Shown here piece by piece: positions 1 to 14,771 of a stretch of DNA of 64,000 nucleotides. A program made the position numbers and the translations under genes. Under the pieces are notes generated by a model. It saw only the letters and a list, made by a program, of their open reading frames with translations, did no database searches and was not told the DNA's origin. Origin of the DNA: Buddleja alternifolia (lineage: Eukaryota > Streptophyta > Magnoliopsida > Lamiales > Scrophulariaceae); assembly GCA_019426215.1 (NCBI GenBank), contig CM033392.1:54549149-54613148 (forward strand). The letters run 5' to 3'. Every line of letters begins with the position of its first letter. Positions within the stretch are counted from its first letter, which is position 1.

Positions 1-3000
1 GTTTGACGTGAAAAAAACCTGTTATCAAATTTTTAAAAAAAATTAGTTAGCGAGCAGAACATTATATCGTATGCATTAACAAGAAGTAAAGAAGTATATT
101 CTACCGTGTCGGACACGTGGAAAAAAAATCTAAGCGGTGATGTGGGTGCTCTTGTTGACTCGCCATTGTTCAACAGGTATGACCAGAGGTCTATGACTCC
201 AGATAAAAGCTCGGTCCGTTGAGACAATGTCTTTACATCCCAAATATAGCCAAGTACATCACCACTTGTGAAAACAACAGTTCTGTAAAATCATATATAT
301 AGTGTAATAAGTTATTGTTCATTATACAGAATGTATAATGATGTAATATCATGTTAATCAATATTACCATTATACATAGTACATTCGGTTATTACATAGT
401 GTGTATTTAAAATTCAAAGGAATACAAATAGAACAATTGTATTATAAATGTACTCACATGTCGTCTTCGGCAACTTGATTCACCCAATCCCATAGCCTTC
501 TTTCATTTGCGCCCTGTTTTGAGATTATATTCACAACCCGTTGAACATATGGAGAACACAAGTCTGGAGCTGGTTTGAATTGTCTCTTTGTTTCTCTAAT
601 GATCTCAACAGCCGGGGCAATGGTAACGTCTGGATGAGGGAATCGTTCTGTGACAATGGATTTTTCGTCCCTTGTTGTCACATCTGGAGATGCTTGCTCA
701 GAGATGTGGGAGGTGTCACCGGTGTATTGTCTAGCAATTGACAACACAGCCCCTTCTGGATCATCCTGACGCGGTTTCTCCGGTGTTTGTGTCAACAAGT
801 TGAAGGTTGGCTGTGAATGTACTCGTGGACGTACTCTCTTAACCGGTGTAGTTTGTTCGGGTTGGAGAGGCGGATCAGCTGGGGCGGCTGCATGTTGTTC
901 AGGTGAGGAAGGGGCACCTGGTTGATATGTTCTTGCCTCTGGTTCCCCCACTGGATCCTCCTGACGCGGTTTTGCCGGTGTTTGTGTCAACAAATTGAAG
1001 GTGGGCTGTGAATAAACTGGTGGACTTATTCTCTTAACTGGTGTAGTTTGTTTGGGTTGGAGAGGCGGATCAGATTGGGCGGATGCATGTTGTTCAGGTG
1101 AGGAAGGGGCCTCTGGTTGATAAGAACTTGTCTCTGGTTTTGTTCTATACAGTTTTTCAACATGATCTAACACCCTTTTTTCAATCACCTTCAACCGTGG
1201 ATTTGATGGAAGAATGGAGTCACATGATTGGATGTATCCATTGTACTTAATAAGCTTATCCACCAGGTCCAATGCAGCCCTTTCCAAATTGAAAATCATC
1301 CCCTGCGTATACAGTAGTGTTCAAACCATTATACACTATATTTAAGTACAATTATACATCATGTGATTGAAAAGTATACAGTTATAATAATTTGACTAAT
1401 TACATAAAGATGCATACCTCTTCAAATGTATTCCAGTCCTTGATGGATGCATCTGATACTGTGGGAGCTTCTAAAGAGGTAGTGGGTTGTTTGGGAGCTT
1501 CAATATGTTGTGCAACATGCTTCCCTTTGTCAGCCTTCATTTCCCACTGCCCCTTTGATATGATCCCCTGGCCAAAAACTCCCTGTTTAATCTCTATGTT
1601 ACTCTTTTTCCGTAGCGCAGAGTCTGTCCAAGTGAGCCAAGTTGGGATTGATCTTGGTACTGTCCTATGCCCCTTGTAGTTGACTCTGTCAGCATACAAT
1701 ATCTGAATTTGGAGGAAAAGAAAAAAGTTGAGATCATAGAAGTATACAGTAACATGTAAACCATTATTCAGTATATGATAAACCATTATACACTAGATAA
1801 TATACTATTATACAGTGCTATTCATATAACACATTATAACACATTACAGGGTATGAGTTATACACTGTAAATTATACACATTATAAAACATTATACACAT
1901 TATAATGTGTTCATATAACACATTATAACACATTACAGGGTATGAGTTATACACTGTAAAATATAGTGTTAAGTTCATTTAACACATTAGACACATTATA
2001 CACTAAATCAACAAAAATACATTATACACATTACACACATTATAACACATTATAGTGTATGAGTTATACACTGTAAAATATAGTGTTAAGTTCATATAGC
2101 ACATTATAACACATTATAGTGTATGAGTTATACACTGTAAAATATAGTGTTAAGTTCATATAGCAAATTATAACACATTATAGTGTATGAGTTATACACT
2201 GTAAAATACAGTGTTAAGTTCATTTAACACATTATACACATTATACACTAAATCAACAAAAACACATTATTGGAACACAATCAACATCAGAAGAGGCACT
2301 GTAAACTTACAATCATAAATAGAAGAGGTCCAGTGTACATGCGTTTCGCCGGATCCTCTTCCCAAACGTGTTTTGTGTCTCCCAAACTATTCAGGACTAG
2401 TCCGGGCCAATTGTATCTTGACAACTCATCAAGAGACCCCTTGAAATTGAGTATCTTCTTGTTGACGAATGGTGTACCAGGGGTCTCTATCAAGCAATTA
2501 TACATAATCATCATAAAATTCAGCTTGAATTGAGTTGTGAGTTGTTTATCAGATTGAATTGCCTTCACGACCATTGACGCTGAAACTTTAAACTTTTTGG
2601 ACTTATCAAGGCCAAATTGGTCAGTGAATGTGTCTAATCTCTTTTGATTTTTTACAGTGAGGTCTATAGGCCGCTTCCCGTGTGGAAATCCCAAAACCTC
2701 GGCCACATCATACTCTGTAATATTTATTTTTCCTCCGGGCAGAGTAAGCCTGAAATTTGCTGGATTTAAAGATTTTAGAACTTTATATCCAAGCCGGTGA
2801 GGCAGCTCTGTAATGTTGAAATCCAAAAAGGATCCGAACCCGGATTGTCTCACCCATTCCCGTTGTGGTTCGGTCAGTTTTGAAAGAGTATCCACCAAGA
2901 CCTTCATCGATACTCTTATTCGTGTATATTCAACCACTTTCCTTTTCCCCTTTGGTGGCAGTTTGGATACGGTCTGGGTTTTCTGTTTTTTAGATTTTGT

Positions 3001-3764
3001 TTTTACAGGAGGGCGGTGTGTCGCGCGTCTTTTTCGAGCAGCAGGTTGTTGGTCTGATTTGGTATCTTCGTCTTGATCAGACGATTCTTCTGCTGATTGT
3101 ACGTATTCCTCATCAGTACTAGGTTGTTCAACACTAAGAGGCTCAACAACATCGGCAGGCACAAGTTGCAACCTCTCAATTGAATTGGTAGAGGATGAAT
3201 CTGCTTCAGCATCTGCATTACAGAGTAGACAAAGACATCATACACTAAAAAATTAAGTATAATGTATAATGTAAATCACAAATCCAGATTATACATACAC
3301 AAATATTATACACAGTGTTATTCATGTTTTATACACTTCAATGCAAACCATTATACACCCAAATATGCAGTATGTGCATACACAGTACAATTAATATGAT
3401 GTATAATATTATACACAGTGTTATTCATTATTATACATTACAATGCAAACCATTATACATCTACGTATTATATATTATACATTTAGAATGAAGAAAATGA
3501 CGTAATTATATACAGCATATGTTACTCAAATATGCATATAACCTAACCATAATATTACACCCATAGGTACATAAGCCATCAAAACAAATAAAACCAGCGT
3601 ATAGATACATTGCGCGTTCCCAATATAGTTGTAATACACAGAGTATACGTACAGAAGCCATCAAAATCCACAAAATACGTAATATTGTCACCCATAGGTC
3701 GAAGAAGAAATGAAAAGTGTGTATAATCGATACCTGTTATTCTGGATGGATTTTTCGTCCTCAT
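1..3764 (-). CDS. Transposon-type multi-exon gene, probably Ulp1/SENP (C48) class; 3' end beyond the window
   Basis: Exons fitted by frame and GT-AG sites: 3764-3734, 3212-2311, 1702-1418, 1302-458, and 264 to about position 80 (donor uncertain); a further acceptor precedes position 18 and coding runs off the left edge. All fitted junctions keep one open frame with no internal stop. The N-terminal part has an acidic stretch, then a Lys/Arg-rich stretch (AARKRRATHRPP), then a globular region starting near GFGSFLDFNITELPHRLGY and containing VAEVLGFPHGKRPIDLT. This is the arrangement I know from plant MULE-borne and stand-alone proteins that end in a Ulp1 peptidase. Exon 4 is proline-rich with a 65-residue internal repeat. 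Exon 5 holds GVIDLWSYLLN, which in those proteins lies just before the protease core. The protease itself is not visible, so the Ulp1 assignment is inference. It could be an autonomous or recently active transposon gene, or a captured or domesticated one. Confidence 0.55.
750..1122 (-). repeat. 195-bp in-frame direct duplication inside exon 4
   Basis: Two successive copies encode a 65-residue proline-rich unit. Shared landmarks are APSSPEQHA, DPPLQP.QTTPVKR and QPTFNLLTQTP. The first copy is about 1122-928 and the second 927 to about 750. The period is a multiple of three, so the frame is kept. Copies differ at several positions, so the duplication is not brand new. Confidence 0.85.
1835..2270. 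repeat. 64-bp AT-rich tandem repeat in intron 2 of the left-edge gene
   Basis: Three nearly identical units start at 2041, 2105 and 2169 (period exactly 64 bp). Each contains TATAACACATTATAGTGTAT, then GAGTTATACACTGTAAAATA, then a TAGTGTTAAGTTCAT tail. Diverged units lie upstream near 1835 and 1924. The block lies in the intron between 2310 and 1703. The unit is rich in the TTATACAC motif that also marks the gene's other introns. Confidence 0.85.
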
Positions 3765-4189
3765 TTTTTTGATGAAAATGAAATCGGTTTGCGAGAGTAT
3801 CAGAACTAGGGTTCCCAGCTATAGAAAATTAGAGTTTAATTTTGGCAGGTTTTAAAAATGGGAGAGATTTCGACGAAATCTGTATGTTTATTAGGTTTAA
3901 AATTGGGAGAGATTTCAGGGGAGACGGGGGAGAGAATGTAGGAGAGAATCGAGGTATAATGGGTGTAAATTACCAAAATACCCCGCAAACAGCTTAATAT
4001 TTGGGTTTCCCGCGTGTACAGTGAATAATTTGGACCGTTGGATTTAATTGATCAAATGGTGTATATTGGGTCTTATATCTTATCTAAGAGAGGGTATGTA
4101 TTAGATCTTGACCCATACTAATATACTAATTTATTTATTGAACACTAGTTTATTTAGGGATTTACTTTTATAAATGGATCTCATGGTCA
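3765..4189. other. Upstream region of the left-edge gene; possible transposon terminus
   Basis: No gene seen. 3950-4140 carries the kind of sequence found at MULE ends (ACCAAAATACCCC, then GGACCGTTGGATTTAATTGA). No matching inverted copy is available because the other end would lie outside the window. The boundary is therefore not defined. Confidence 0.25.
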
Positions 4190-4197
4190 GTTAGTAC

Positions 4198-4661
4198 CTA
4201 GGATGCACGAACACGGACACTGCACGACACGGACACAGGACACATCAATTCTTAAAAAATTAGGACACGGACACGGCTCGGACACATCTGCCCATATTTT
4301 TTATATATATATATATATATAATATGTTATAAACTTATGAGTGATTAAACACCTATTAGACAATAATCAACAATTCAACAACTTATTAATAACAACCTAT
4401 ATATATATTCACTATTTGTATATGAGCAACCTATTTTTACACAAAATAATAACTTATTAATAACAATGTTTCTATAAACTATAAAGCTTCATACATATAT
4501 AATTACATATATATATATATATAAATACATTTATATTAAAAATACATTAAAAATGCAAAAAATCAGCTCCGAAGTGTCCTGAACATGTTTGTGCCGTGTC
4601 CGTGTCCACCGTGTGTCCGACACTGCACGGGGCGAATTTTCGGCGTGTCCATGCTTCATAG
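4198..4661. mobile_element. hAT-type MITE, 464 bp
   Basis: Flanked by a perfect 8-bp direct repeat GTTAGTAC (4190-4197 and 4662-4669), the hAT target-site length. Ends are imperfect inverted repeats: CTAGGATGCACG at the left and the complement of CTATGAAGCATG at the right. Subterminal GGACACGGACAC runs occur in opposite orientation near the two ends. The centre is AT-rich and non-coding. Confidence 0.85.
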
Positions 4662-4669
4662 GTTAGTAC

Positions 4670-5901
4670 ATTCGATTAATATTTGTACTTATTTTCAAAA
4701 CACCAGGTACACTTGGCTAGAATATCCCGGGTTTTGATGAGCTGTGGACTTTTGGAAAAAGATAAGATAACTTATAAATGAAACATTAACTTCTTATCGT
4801 GAGTGCTTTATTTATTAGTTTAATGTATTCTGCATTATATAGTGTCATTGTCATTCATTACATATACATAACTGTCAAACAAACTTATTTATATAACCTG
4901 GGTGTCGTACTTTATCACACCTTGTCGCTGTGTGATATGCGTTGAACACTGAAACACGTGAAGTCTCCTGCTGGTATGGGACAGTGGGGAGATGGACTGT
5001 AATCATTGTGGAATGGTTGATATCGGCCTGACGTAGTACTTTATCTCGCATGTGCATGACGTGATGTTATCTTGATTATATGAGTCCCTAGTGGATTATT
5101 GATTATTATCTGAGCCCAAATTGAGGCATCGAGGTTTGTGACCTTGCGTGCAACATCGGGCTTGTTGTAATGGTTGGTCACATCCCCATGATTTTTGATT
5201 CCCCTCCCGCGCATGGACAGAGCGTATCATAGCGATGAGGTCGTAGATTTAGACATGTACCCGGGCATGTCTGTTTATTAGCAAGGTCGCTCCTTGCAGT
5301 TGGCGGATAAGGTAGTTATTCAGAAACGAGAGTCATAAGGAGGTTGTCAACAAAACTGAATCCTTCATTGTTAGATAAACCTCGATTGGAGGTGAAAGAC
5401 CTAAGTGCGCATTATTTAAATAGTTTTCGACAATGTAGAAATTCATACTACTAAAAGTTCCTTCTCTTAATTGGCCTTTACTATTTTTGACATAAACAAA
5501 TGCAATATTTTGATCTATTTTAATGCAGAACAAATTTTTGACATCAATATTCTTTTCTAGCATTTACATGTATATGATTATTAACCTATATATTTTTCTT
5601 AATTTATGACTAAGATGGTTGTCTTGTTCCGCGTGATCTACAAAAATAGGTTTATTTTCCTTCTCTTATTACTCTTTCTAATAATATTGAAAATATAATG
5701 TAAATTGTCATATTTATATGTAGTAACTTATAGAGTATGTTCTTTATATGAGATATAAATAAAAAACAATTGTACACATCACATAAACATTACTCATTTT
5801 AATGAAACTACTTCAAAATTAAATAATAAATACATCATATTCTCATAAAAATTACTTATATGAATTTACTTTCAAATATATTTTTTTATATTTGTTATTC
5901 A
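4670..5901. other. Non-coding spacer
   Basis: About 1.2 kb. 4870-5330 has more even base composition than its surroundings, but I recognise no gene or transposon there. A 76-codon minus-strand open frame at 5333-5563 has no recognisable motif and is not called. 5560-5900 is plain AT-rich sequence. Confidence 0.3.
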
Positions 5902-7449
5902 TGTTGTGAATCCTGGTTCATACGCAGCGGAAACGTAAATACATATCCGGATTCACAATCGGATTACTTTTGGGTTTTAATGATTTTATAATTTCAAAAA
6001 TTAACAAGATGATGAAATCCAATTTCATCTTTTTCACTAACCTTTTGATTTGATTAAAAATTCGAATCTCTTGGGTAGCAGCAATTCGAATCTCCTGCCT
6101 CTAGATATCATGTCAGAATGAACTTTGAAGAAAAATCTACTACCCTAAGAACCACTATGGTCGATGGGAAGAGAGAAAGATTTTTCTCGTCTTCGTTCTT
6201 TGATGTCAAGTCTAATGTGAGAGTCAGGTTTTGACTGAATTAGTGTTAGATATTTATAAGGAGTGATGGGTTTGGAATTAACTAATTCCTTGAGCTCATC
6301 CAACTCCTCAAATAGACGCCTACCACACACCCCTCTCATCCTTATTAGGCTAAGTTGACTTTCAACTTAATCCAATTATTAATTAGGTCGAACATATTTT
6401 AATCCAATTAGAATATAATACTGAATAATAATCATCTAAATTAAATAATCTAATTATTTAATAAAAGGATGAGTATAATAAATAAATCTATTTATTTATT
6501 ATAATTAATTTATTTTCATTAATCTAATTAATCAAATAAATTAATGTGTTCATAATAAATACTTCTAATTATTTATTATTAATTTATTTCAATTAATCCA
6601 ATTAATCAAATAAATTAATTTGCTCATCAAATAGCAAGCTACCTAATATATGTTTTTGACAACGAAATCTTTTCTTCACTCAATTCCTTTGAAGCGCGAC
6701 TCTCTAGGTTCGTTTCAATCGGCATTGGGAGGAAACCAAGGATGTGAGTGTCACTATGCCAGTCACGTGGACTCTCATCGAAACCCAATTGAAATGAATA
6801 GATCAATACGAACCTATAGGTCACAGACACCATGTGAGTATAAGCCCTTCACTGTAACATCCCGATCAAGTGAGAGTCATGGATTATGTCAAACTCACAA
6901 GACTCGATGATGTGCTTCAAGGAATCATAATAAGATAAAATTACTGAACTACCCTTATGTACTATACATAAGTTAGTTTTCCTACTTTGGCCAAAGACTT
7001 ATAATTTCATTTACCTACGATCGCACAGGACGTTAACTCGTTACTACACGAGACAGTGAATCCCCTATTGAGAATCATCGAATAATTGCCACTTATCCTT
7101 CTGAACCACACTTTGAGGTTGATCCCACCAAAGGGTGAAATGGATCTAACTACTCTAATAACTCGTTTAGTGTTACAAGTCTAATCTTCGTAAATCCTCA
7201 GGTCTAAGGCTCACACACGCTACCGTGACCAGTAATTCAATCATTGACAGTCAAAAAATAATTACCCATGTGATTAAATTACGGCGAGTTGTGTTCGAAT
7301 ATATCAATTCCATTAATATATCTATGACCAACCTCCCACCATCTAAATTGATCGACTGACACTCAAATGCCCCAGACCCGCACGAAATGGTCACCTACTA
7401 CATGGGACCAAAGTAAACATTGTTGGATCAGGTGGAAAATACAATAATC
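5902..7449 (+). mobile_element. Long solo-LTR-like repeat, copy 1
   Basis: Begins TGTTGTGAATCC with TACGCAGCGGAAACG shortly after, the same head as three other copies here (21274 leftward, 21330 rightward, 26183 rightward). Shared internal landmarks include CAAGTGAGAGTCATGG, TTTGGCCAAAGACTTATAA, ACGATCGCACAGG and ATTGACAGTCAA. A 5-bp repeat ATTCA flanks 5902 and 7450-7454, but the 3' end lacks the canonical CA, so that boundary is tentative. No coding capacity. I infer a retrotransposon LTR, probably Ty1/copia. Confidence 0.6.
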
Positions 7450-7700
7450 ATTCAGACTCGGTGTATTATTGACCTAGAATCACACATGTCCATTCCATTG
7501 TGTGTCTTAATTTGCAGCATAGAATAAATAGATGAGGCGGTTTTTGGTGAGTGGGGGGTTCGATGGCAATGGGGCATATTGGCATATTATGGTCCCCCAC
7601 CAAAACTAGTAAAGTAGCTATCAATAAAACAACCACCCTTTCGTTTTCATTTCATGGTGACAATCACTAGCACTACTACTACCACTATCAACAAAAAAAA

Positions 7701-7709
7701 TATATATAT
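7701..7709 (+). promoter_or_regulatory. Probable TATA box of the 99-codon gene
   Basis: TATATATAT lies about 158 bp upstream of the start codon at 7867. A CT/CA-rich leader (repeated CTCA at 7790-7815), typical of plant 5' UTRs, lies between. Confidence 0.4.
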
Positions 7710-7866
7710 CTATCGCCAGTTTGCATTATCATCATAAGACCCCACCCCCACCCCACTACCTACAAAAATATTCGTTCGTCTTCATTCATTCTCTCACTCA
7801 CTCACTCACTCACTCCCAACTCCCAAGGAAGGAAAGGCAACAATAACTCATTCTCCTTCCTCAAAC

Positions 7867-8166
7867 ATGCGTATGCGTAGACTACTGACAGCCATGATGA
7901 TGAATAAGAAGAAGAAGAAGAAGAGGTCTCGCGTTGCAGATGAGAACATTAATAATGTTAACGTCACTAGATCACGATCAGATTTGAACAATGGGGTTTC
8001 CTTCTTGTGTGGCATTTTGCTAACCCCATTTTCACTGATTTCTTGCCTATCGCACCCCCGTATAAATAGCCCTGATGGCGTTTGGGTGTCGGCGGAACTG
8101 CCCCAAACTTCCGAGGTTACTCATCTCATGGTTCGTGACAGTTTACGATATGCCATTCTCATGTGA
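7867..8166 (+). CDS. Small conserved-looking plant protein of unknown function, 99 aa
   Basis: Single open frame of 99 codons. The start is the first ATG after a CT-rich, 5' UTR-like leader. The N-terminus is very basic (NKKKKKKRSR around residues 17-26). A hydrophobic segment near residues 47-61 (FLCGILLTPFSLISC) could be a membrane anchor. The C-terminus is polar and ends LMVRDSLRYAILM. I have an impression of similar short plant proteins with a hydrophobic segment and a SLRYAILM-like tail, but cannot name the family. It sits in the gene island beside the subtilase and is divergent from it. It could be the last exon of a longer gene, though nothing upstream suggests this. Confidence 0.55.
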   Translation: MRMRRLLTAMMMNKKKKKKRSRVADENINNVNVTRSRSDLNNGVSFLCGILLTPFSLISCLSHPRINSPDGVWVSAELPQTSEVTHLMVRDSLRYAILM

Positions 8167-8950
8167 ACAAAACTATTAATGCTGCACTGCACATAATGTG
8201 TTTGTGGAAATGTTTTGGTTTGGGCTGACTCCACTTTTTGCATACATCCTCATTTTACACACGTTATGCCCACAATTAGGAAGCTAAGGTACTTACTTAC
8301 TTGCCTTGTTCTTTCTTTCTTGTCCAATTGCTAGTTTGTATATTTTATGGAATTATTAGACAAATAATATATATATATATATATAGTATTGTTGAGTTTG
8401 GTTTTGCTATTATTGGAATTTTGTACTTATACGATGGATAAGGATAAATAAAGATTATAGTTTCCGTTGATGGAAGAAGTAGTGCTTTGCTTTATGTACT
8501 TTTTGTTGGGTAGACTTGTCTGGTAAACATTTACACCACTAGAGTTTCCAATAACACCTACCATTTAAAGTATATTGTCTGTTTGTTGGTAGACCTAAAT
8601 TCAATATTCATGTGTTGTACTATACATATGGGGTCTCACATGGTTGCCGACATGGAGGGCCGACCCCTGAAGTTTTTATGAATGGCAATGAATCTTTCAG
8701 ATGTTGTGAATTTGTGCAGTGTTGGTTAAGATAGTTATTGTAATATAAAATGTGTTTTTTCGTAGAAACTAGTGAAGAAGATTGGTTTTTTTTATCCTGA
8801 GTGAGGGCTCTTCCATGTAAAGAAGCCAAGCATTCCAACTTCGAAGACAATTACCAATTTGTATGCATCATGTTGTTGCTAATTTTGTGGCCCCCCCCGC
8901 TAGAGCAGACACTATTTTCCAAATTATGGGATCCAAGAATACATTTTATT
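8167..8950. other. Intergenic region between the small gene and the subtilase 3' end
   Basis: No gene seen. Contains a TA microsatellite (about 8369-8386) and an AATAAA at about 8447, which could serve as poly(A) signal for the upstream gene. The right part is the likely 3' UTR of the minus-strand subtilase. Confidence 0.4.
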
Positions 8951-12219
<3,269 letters not shown>

Positions 12220-13038
12220 TTTGGGTAATGTTCATTAAGTCTTGAGAGAGGTTGATTGATAATCAAGCAACTTTTCAGCAGATATCCGATCTCCCCCTAT
12301 GCTGTTTTGTTGAAAAGTGAACTACTAATTGAATTAATGAAGAAGAAAAGTATTTGTGAAGGAGAAAAATAAGGGGAGTGTGATATTGTTCAAGAATAAT
12401 TAGTGTCCCCGCTTTCCTAGCTTAAAATTAGTTGATTGAACATGAGTTGTGGTCATTTTTATAAACTGTATTTTGACTAACTCGGACCAATTAAGTCCAA
12501 GCAACATCTCTGAACAAATACAACAACTGAAGAGAATAATCAAACAGTTAATTCTTTTGTAGTAACGAGCATCAATAGTTCTTTGAATTTTATAAGTATC
12601 GTCTTATTTATTTACAAATTCGAGCCAACAGTCTTTCGTTTGTTGCATTAAGATAGGCTTCCTCCAAGTCCCATTTGATTATTTCCGAGGTACACGTCGC
12701 ATTCCTTCCATTTAGCAAATGCTTAATCTGTGGAACAAACATTTGATTGCACAAACTTCATAAAATATTAGGCTTCTCTAAGTATCAACAGAGCCTTCAC
12801 ATTCATATGGGTAACAGTATATTGAATATGATTTCAATCAAATGCTCTTCAGTCACTTATTTAGCCTGCAGCATCACGAAAGATTCAGCTAAAGTAACAT
12901 AACTGTCGCTAGAAAATGTTTTGATACTTGTAATATACTACTAGTATATATGTACATAACCAGATGCAATATAAATACAAGCTAGCTTGCTCTGAACATC
13001 ATGAACGAACCTAGCTGCTTAATGTCGTGTTGTAACTG
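12220..13038. other. Spacer: subtilase promoter side and 3' region of the 185-aa gene
   Basis: No further gene seen. Reading leftward toward the subtilase, a TATAAA-like run (complement, about 12459-12466) lies some 240 bp upstream of its start codon and may be a promoter element, but this is weak. 12600-13038 is the likely 3' UTR of the neighbouring minus-strand gene. Confidence 0.35.
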
Positions 13039-13970
13039 CTAGCCGTCTCTCAGATCCTCCAACACAAACTTCTCATCTGTTAGGTACTCCACCAGCCCTT
13101 CCAAACAACGATAAATTAGTCCAAAGTATGAACTCCATGAAACTGCTGTTTGCTAGGCTTAGTTGAGTAAAACAGACAGTGTATGAAGTCAAGGGAAGCA
13201 CCGTGAAACCCAGAATATGTGTATATGTGTTATATATATATATATACCTTGGCAATAATTTCGACAGTCATGATGGCCTATCCTGAGATCAGTTTCCCAT
13301 TTTTCATTGAAATGTAGTGCTGCATCTTCTACGGAGGCATTCTCTCTGCCTCTGGAGTAACCAACGAACCAACATTTTTTCTTAGGAACCTTACTTAGCT
13401 TTCTCACAACAATAACTCCTGTAAAATCTAGTTAATTAGTTTCATTTCAGAAATCATAATTAAAATGCTGAAAATAAATAAACATTAATTAATTAGAGAA
13501 ATGTGAAAAGTGCAAAGTAGAATTATATATGCATGAGGCTCACCAGGTACCTTTCTGCCGGACAATGCTGTAACAGCAACAAAAATATTTTCGGGATCAT
13601 GAGGCTGAAAATCATATACCAAAACCTACAATACGTAAAAAGACAATAAAGGAAATTGTGAAAATGTATGTATGGATGAATAATTAATTAAGATTAAGAA
13701 TAACGAAGAGATGGAAGAATTGACCTGGGGATGAAGAGGAGAAGAAGAAGAAGAAGAAGAGTCGTAGTCATGTACTGGTTTGACGAGGACCATGAAATGT
13801 TGAAGATCCCATAATAGATTGATAGAGTGAATAGCAGTGGAGAAGAGGAATTGAGCTGGGCCTCTCAATGGCACAGCTGCAACGTACACTTCATTTCTAA
13901 TTACCCTGCAACTGCAACTGCAACTGCAATTCATTCTTTGTGCTGAACACATTAATAATGCCATTATCAT
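13039..13970 (-). CDS. Conserved plant protein of unknown function, 185 aa, four exons
   Basis: Exons 13970-13725, 13625-13544, 13418-13248 and 13097-13039 give 558 nt (185 codons plus TAG) with GT-AG junctions all in phase. The sequence shows a Cys/Ser-rich N-terminus, then VYVAAVPLRGPAQFL, a LLWDLQHFMVLVKP segment, a seven-Ser run, VLVYDFQPHDPENIF, KKCWFVGYSRG, FNEKWETDLRIGHHDCRNY and a C-terminal GLVEYLTDEKFVLEDL. The mix of invariant-looking aromatic, His and Cys residues suggests a folded domain. The GHHDCRNY...LVEYLT stretch faintly recalls the H/NC motif of LRAT- or PPPDE-type thiol folds, but that is only a guess. Two in-frame ATGs (13970, 13964) are possible starts. It looks like an intact host gene; I cannot assign a function. 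Confidence 0.75.
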
Positions 13971-14174
13971 TTGTCGCCTCTTCTACTTCCTAACGTACTA
14001 CTTAACTCCAAATTGCGATTGATTTTTAGCCTCACATCCTCAATTCTTGCATGCTCCCTTGGATACAAGCTTGACCTTGCTAAACCACTCATTTTTTAAC
14101 TTCTCATTTATCAACTAACTTGTGCAATAATAATTGAAAATTCAGTCAAAAAAAAACCAATTGGAGAACATTAA

Positions 14175-14768
14175 GGCCCGATTGGATGGACGTCTATTTC
14201 CAATTTCTTATTTTTCATAGATAAAGTAAGAGAAATTATTCTTAAGGAAATAGAGATATGAAAAAGGAAGTGTGTTTGAATGAGTTTTTTTGATAGAAAA
14301 AAGTGTAATGATTAAGTGTGATGTGATATGTTTTTTTTGTAAGAAAAAATCTTTTTTTGTAGAAAATTGATATGAATGAGTTTTGTTTTTGTAAGAATAT
14401 TTAACATATTTAACCTAAACTCATTGATTAAGGCATCCAAAAATATGCAAAGTGGATCTTATTTCGTAGCTTACATCATTTCAAATAAAGATATGTAATT
14501 ATTTTGATGATTATATCAAGATATTGGCGGATAAAGTACTTTTTATTATTGGGTGAACTGTCTTATCATGAATAGTAAAATTCTGACTTTATGAGAAAAA
14601 TTTGAGAGAAATGTCCATTTTTCAAATAAATTTGAGATTTTTTTCTGAAAAATTGTGTGTAGTATTGTTTTGGAATATTTTTGAGAGATGTCAAACATAT
14701 GCATTTTTGATGACAAAAATCTCTGAGAAATCGAGAAATGAGAAACAGCATCCCATCCAATCGGGGCC
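14175..14768. mobile_element. PIF/Harbinger (Tourist-like) MITE, 594 bp
   Basis: Ends are inverted: GGCCCGATTGGATGG on the left and the complement of GGCCCCGATTGGATGGG on the right. A TAA flanks both sides (14172-14174 and 14769-14771), matching the 3-bp TWA target duplication of the superfamily. No coding capacity. Confidence 0.8.
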
Positions 14769-14771
14769 TAA

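Noticed and set aside
2041..2232. Regular 64-bp units considered as a CRISPR-like array
   Set aside because: Units are contiguous with no unique spacers, the DNA is eukaryotic and the array lies in an intron.
3003..3245. 80-codon minus frame with several Met/Leu
   Set aside because: It is a shifted reading of exon 2 of the left-edge gene.
4861..5330. Base-balanced stretch considered as a viral or gene fragment
   Set aside because: No recognisable protein motif in any frame; left as unassigned spacer.
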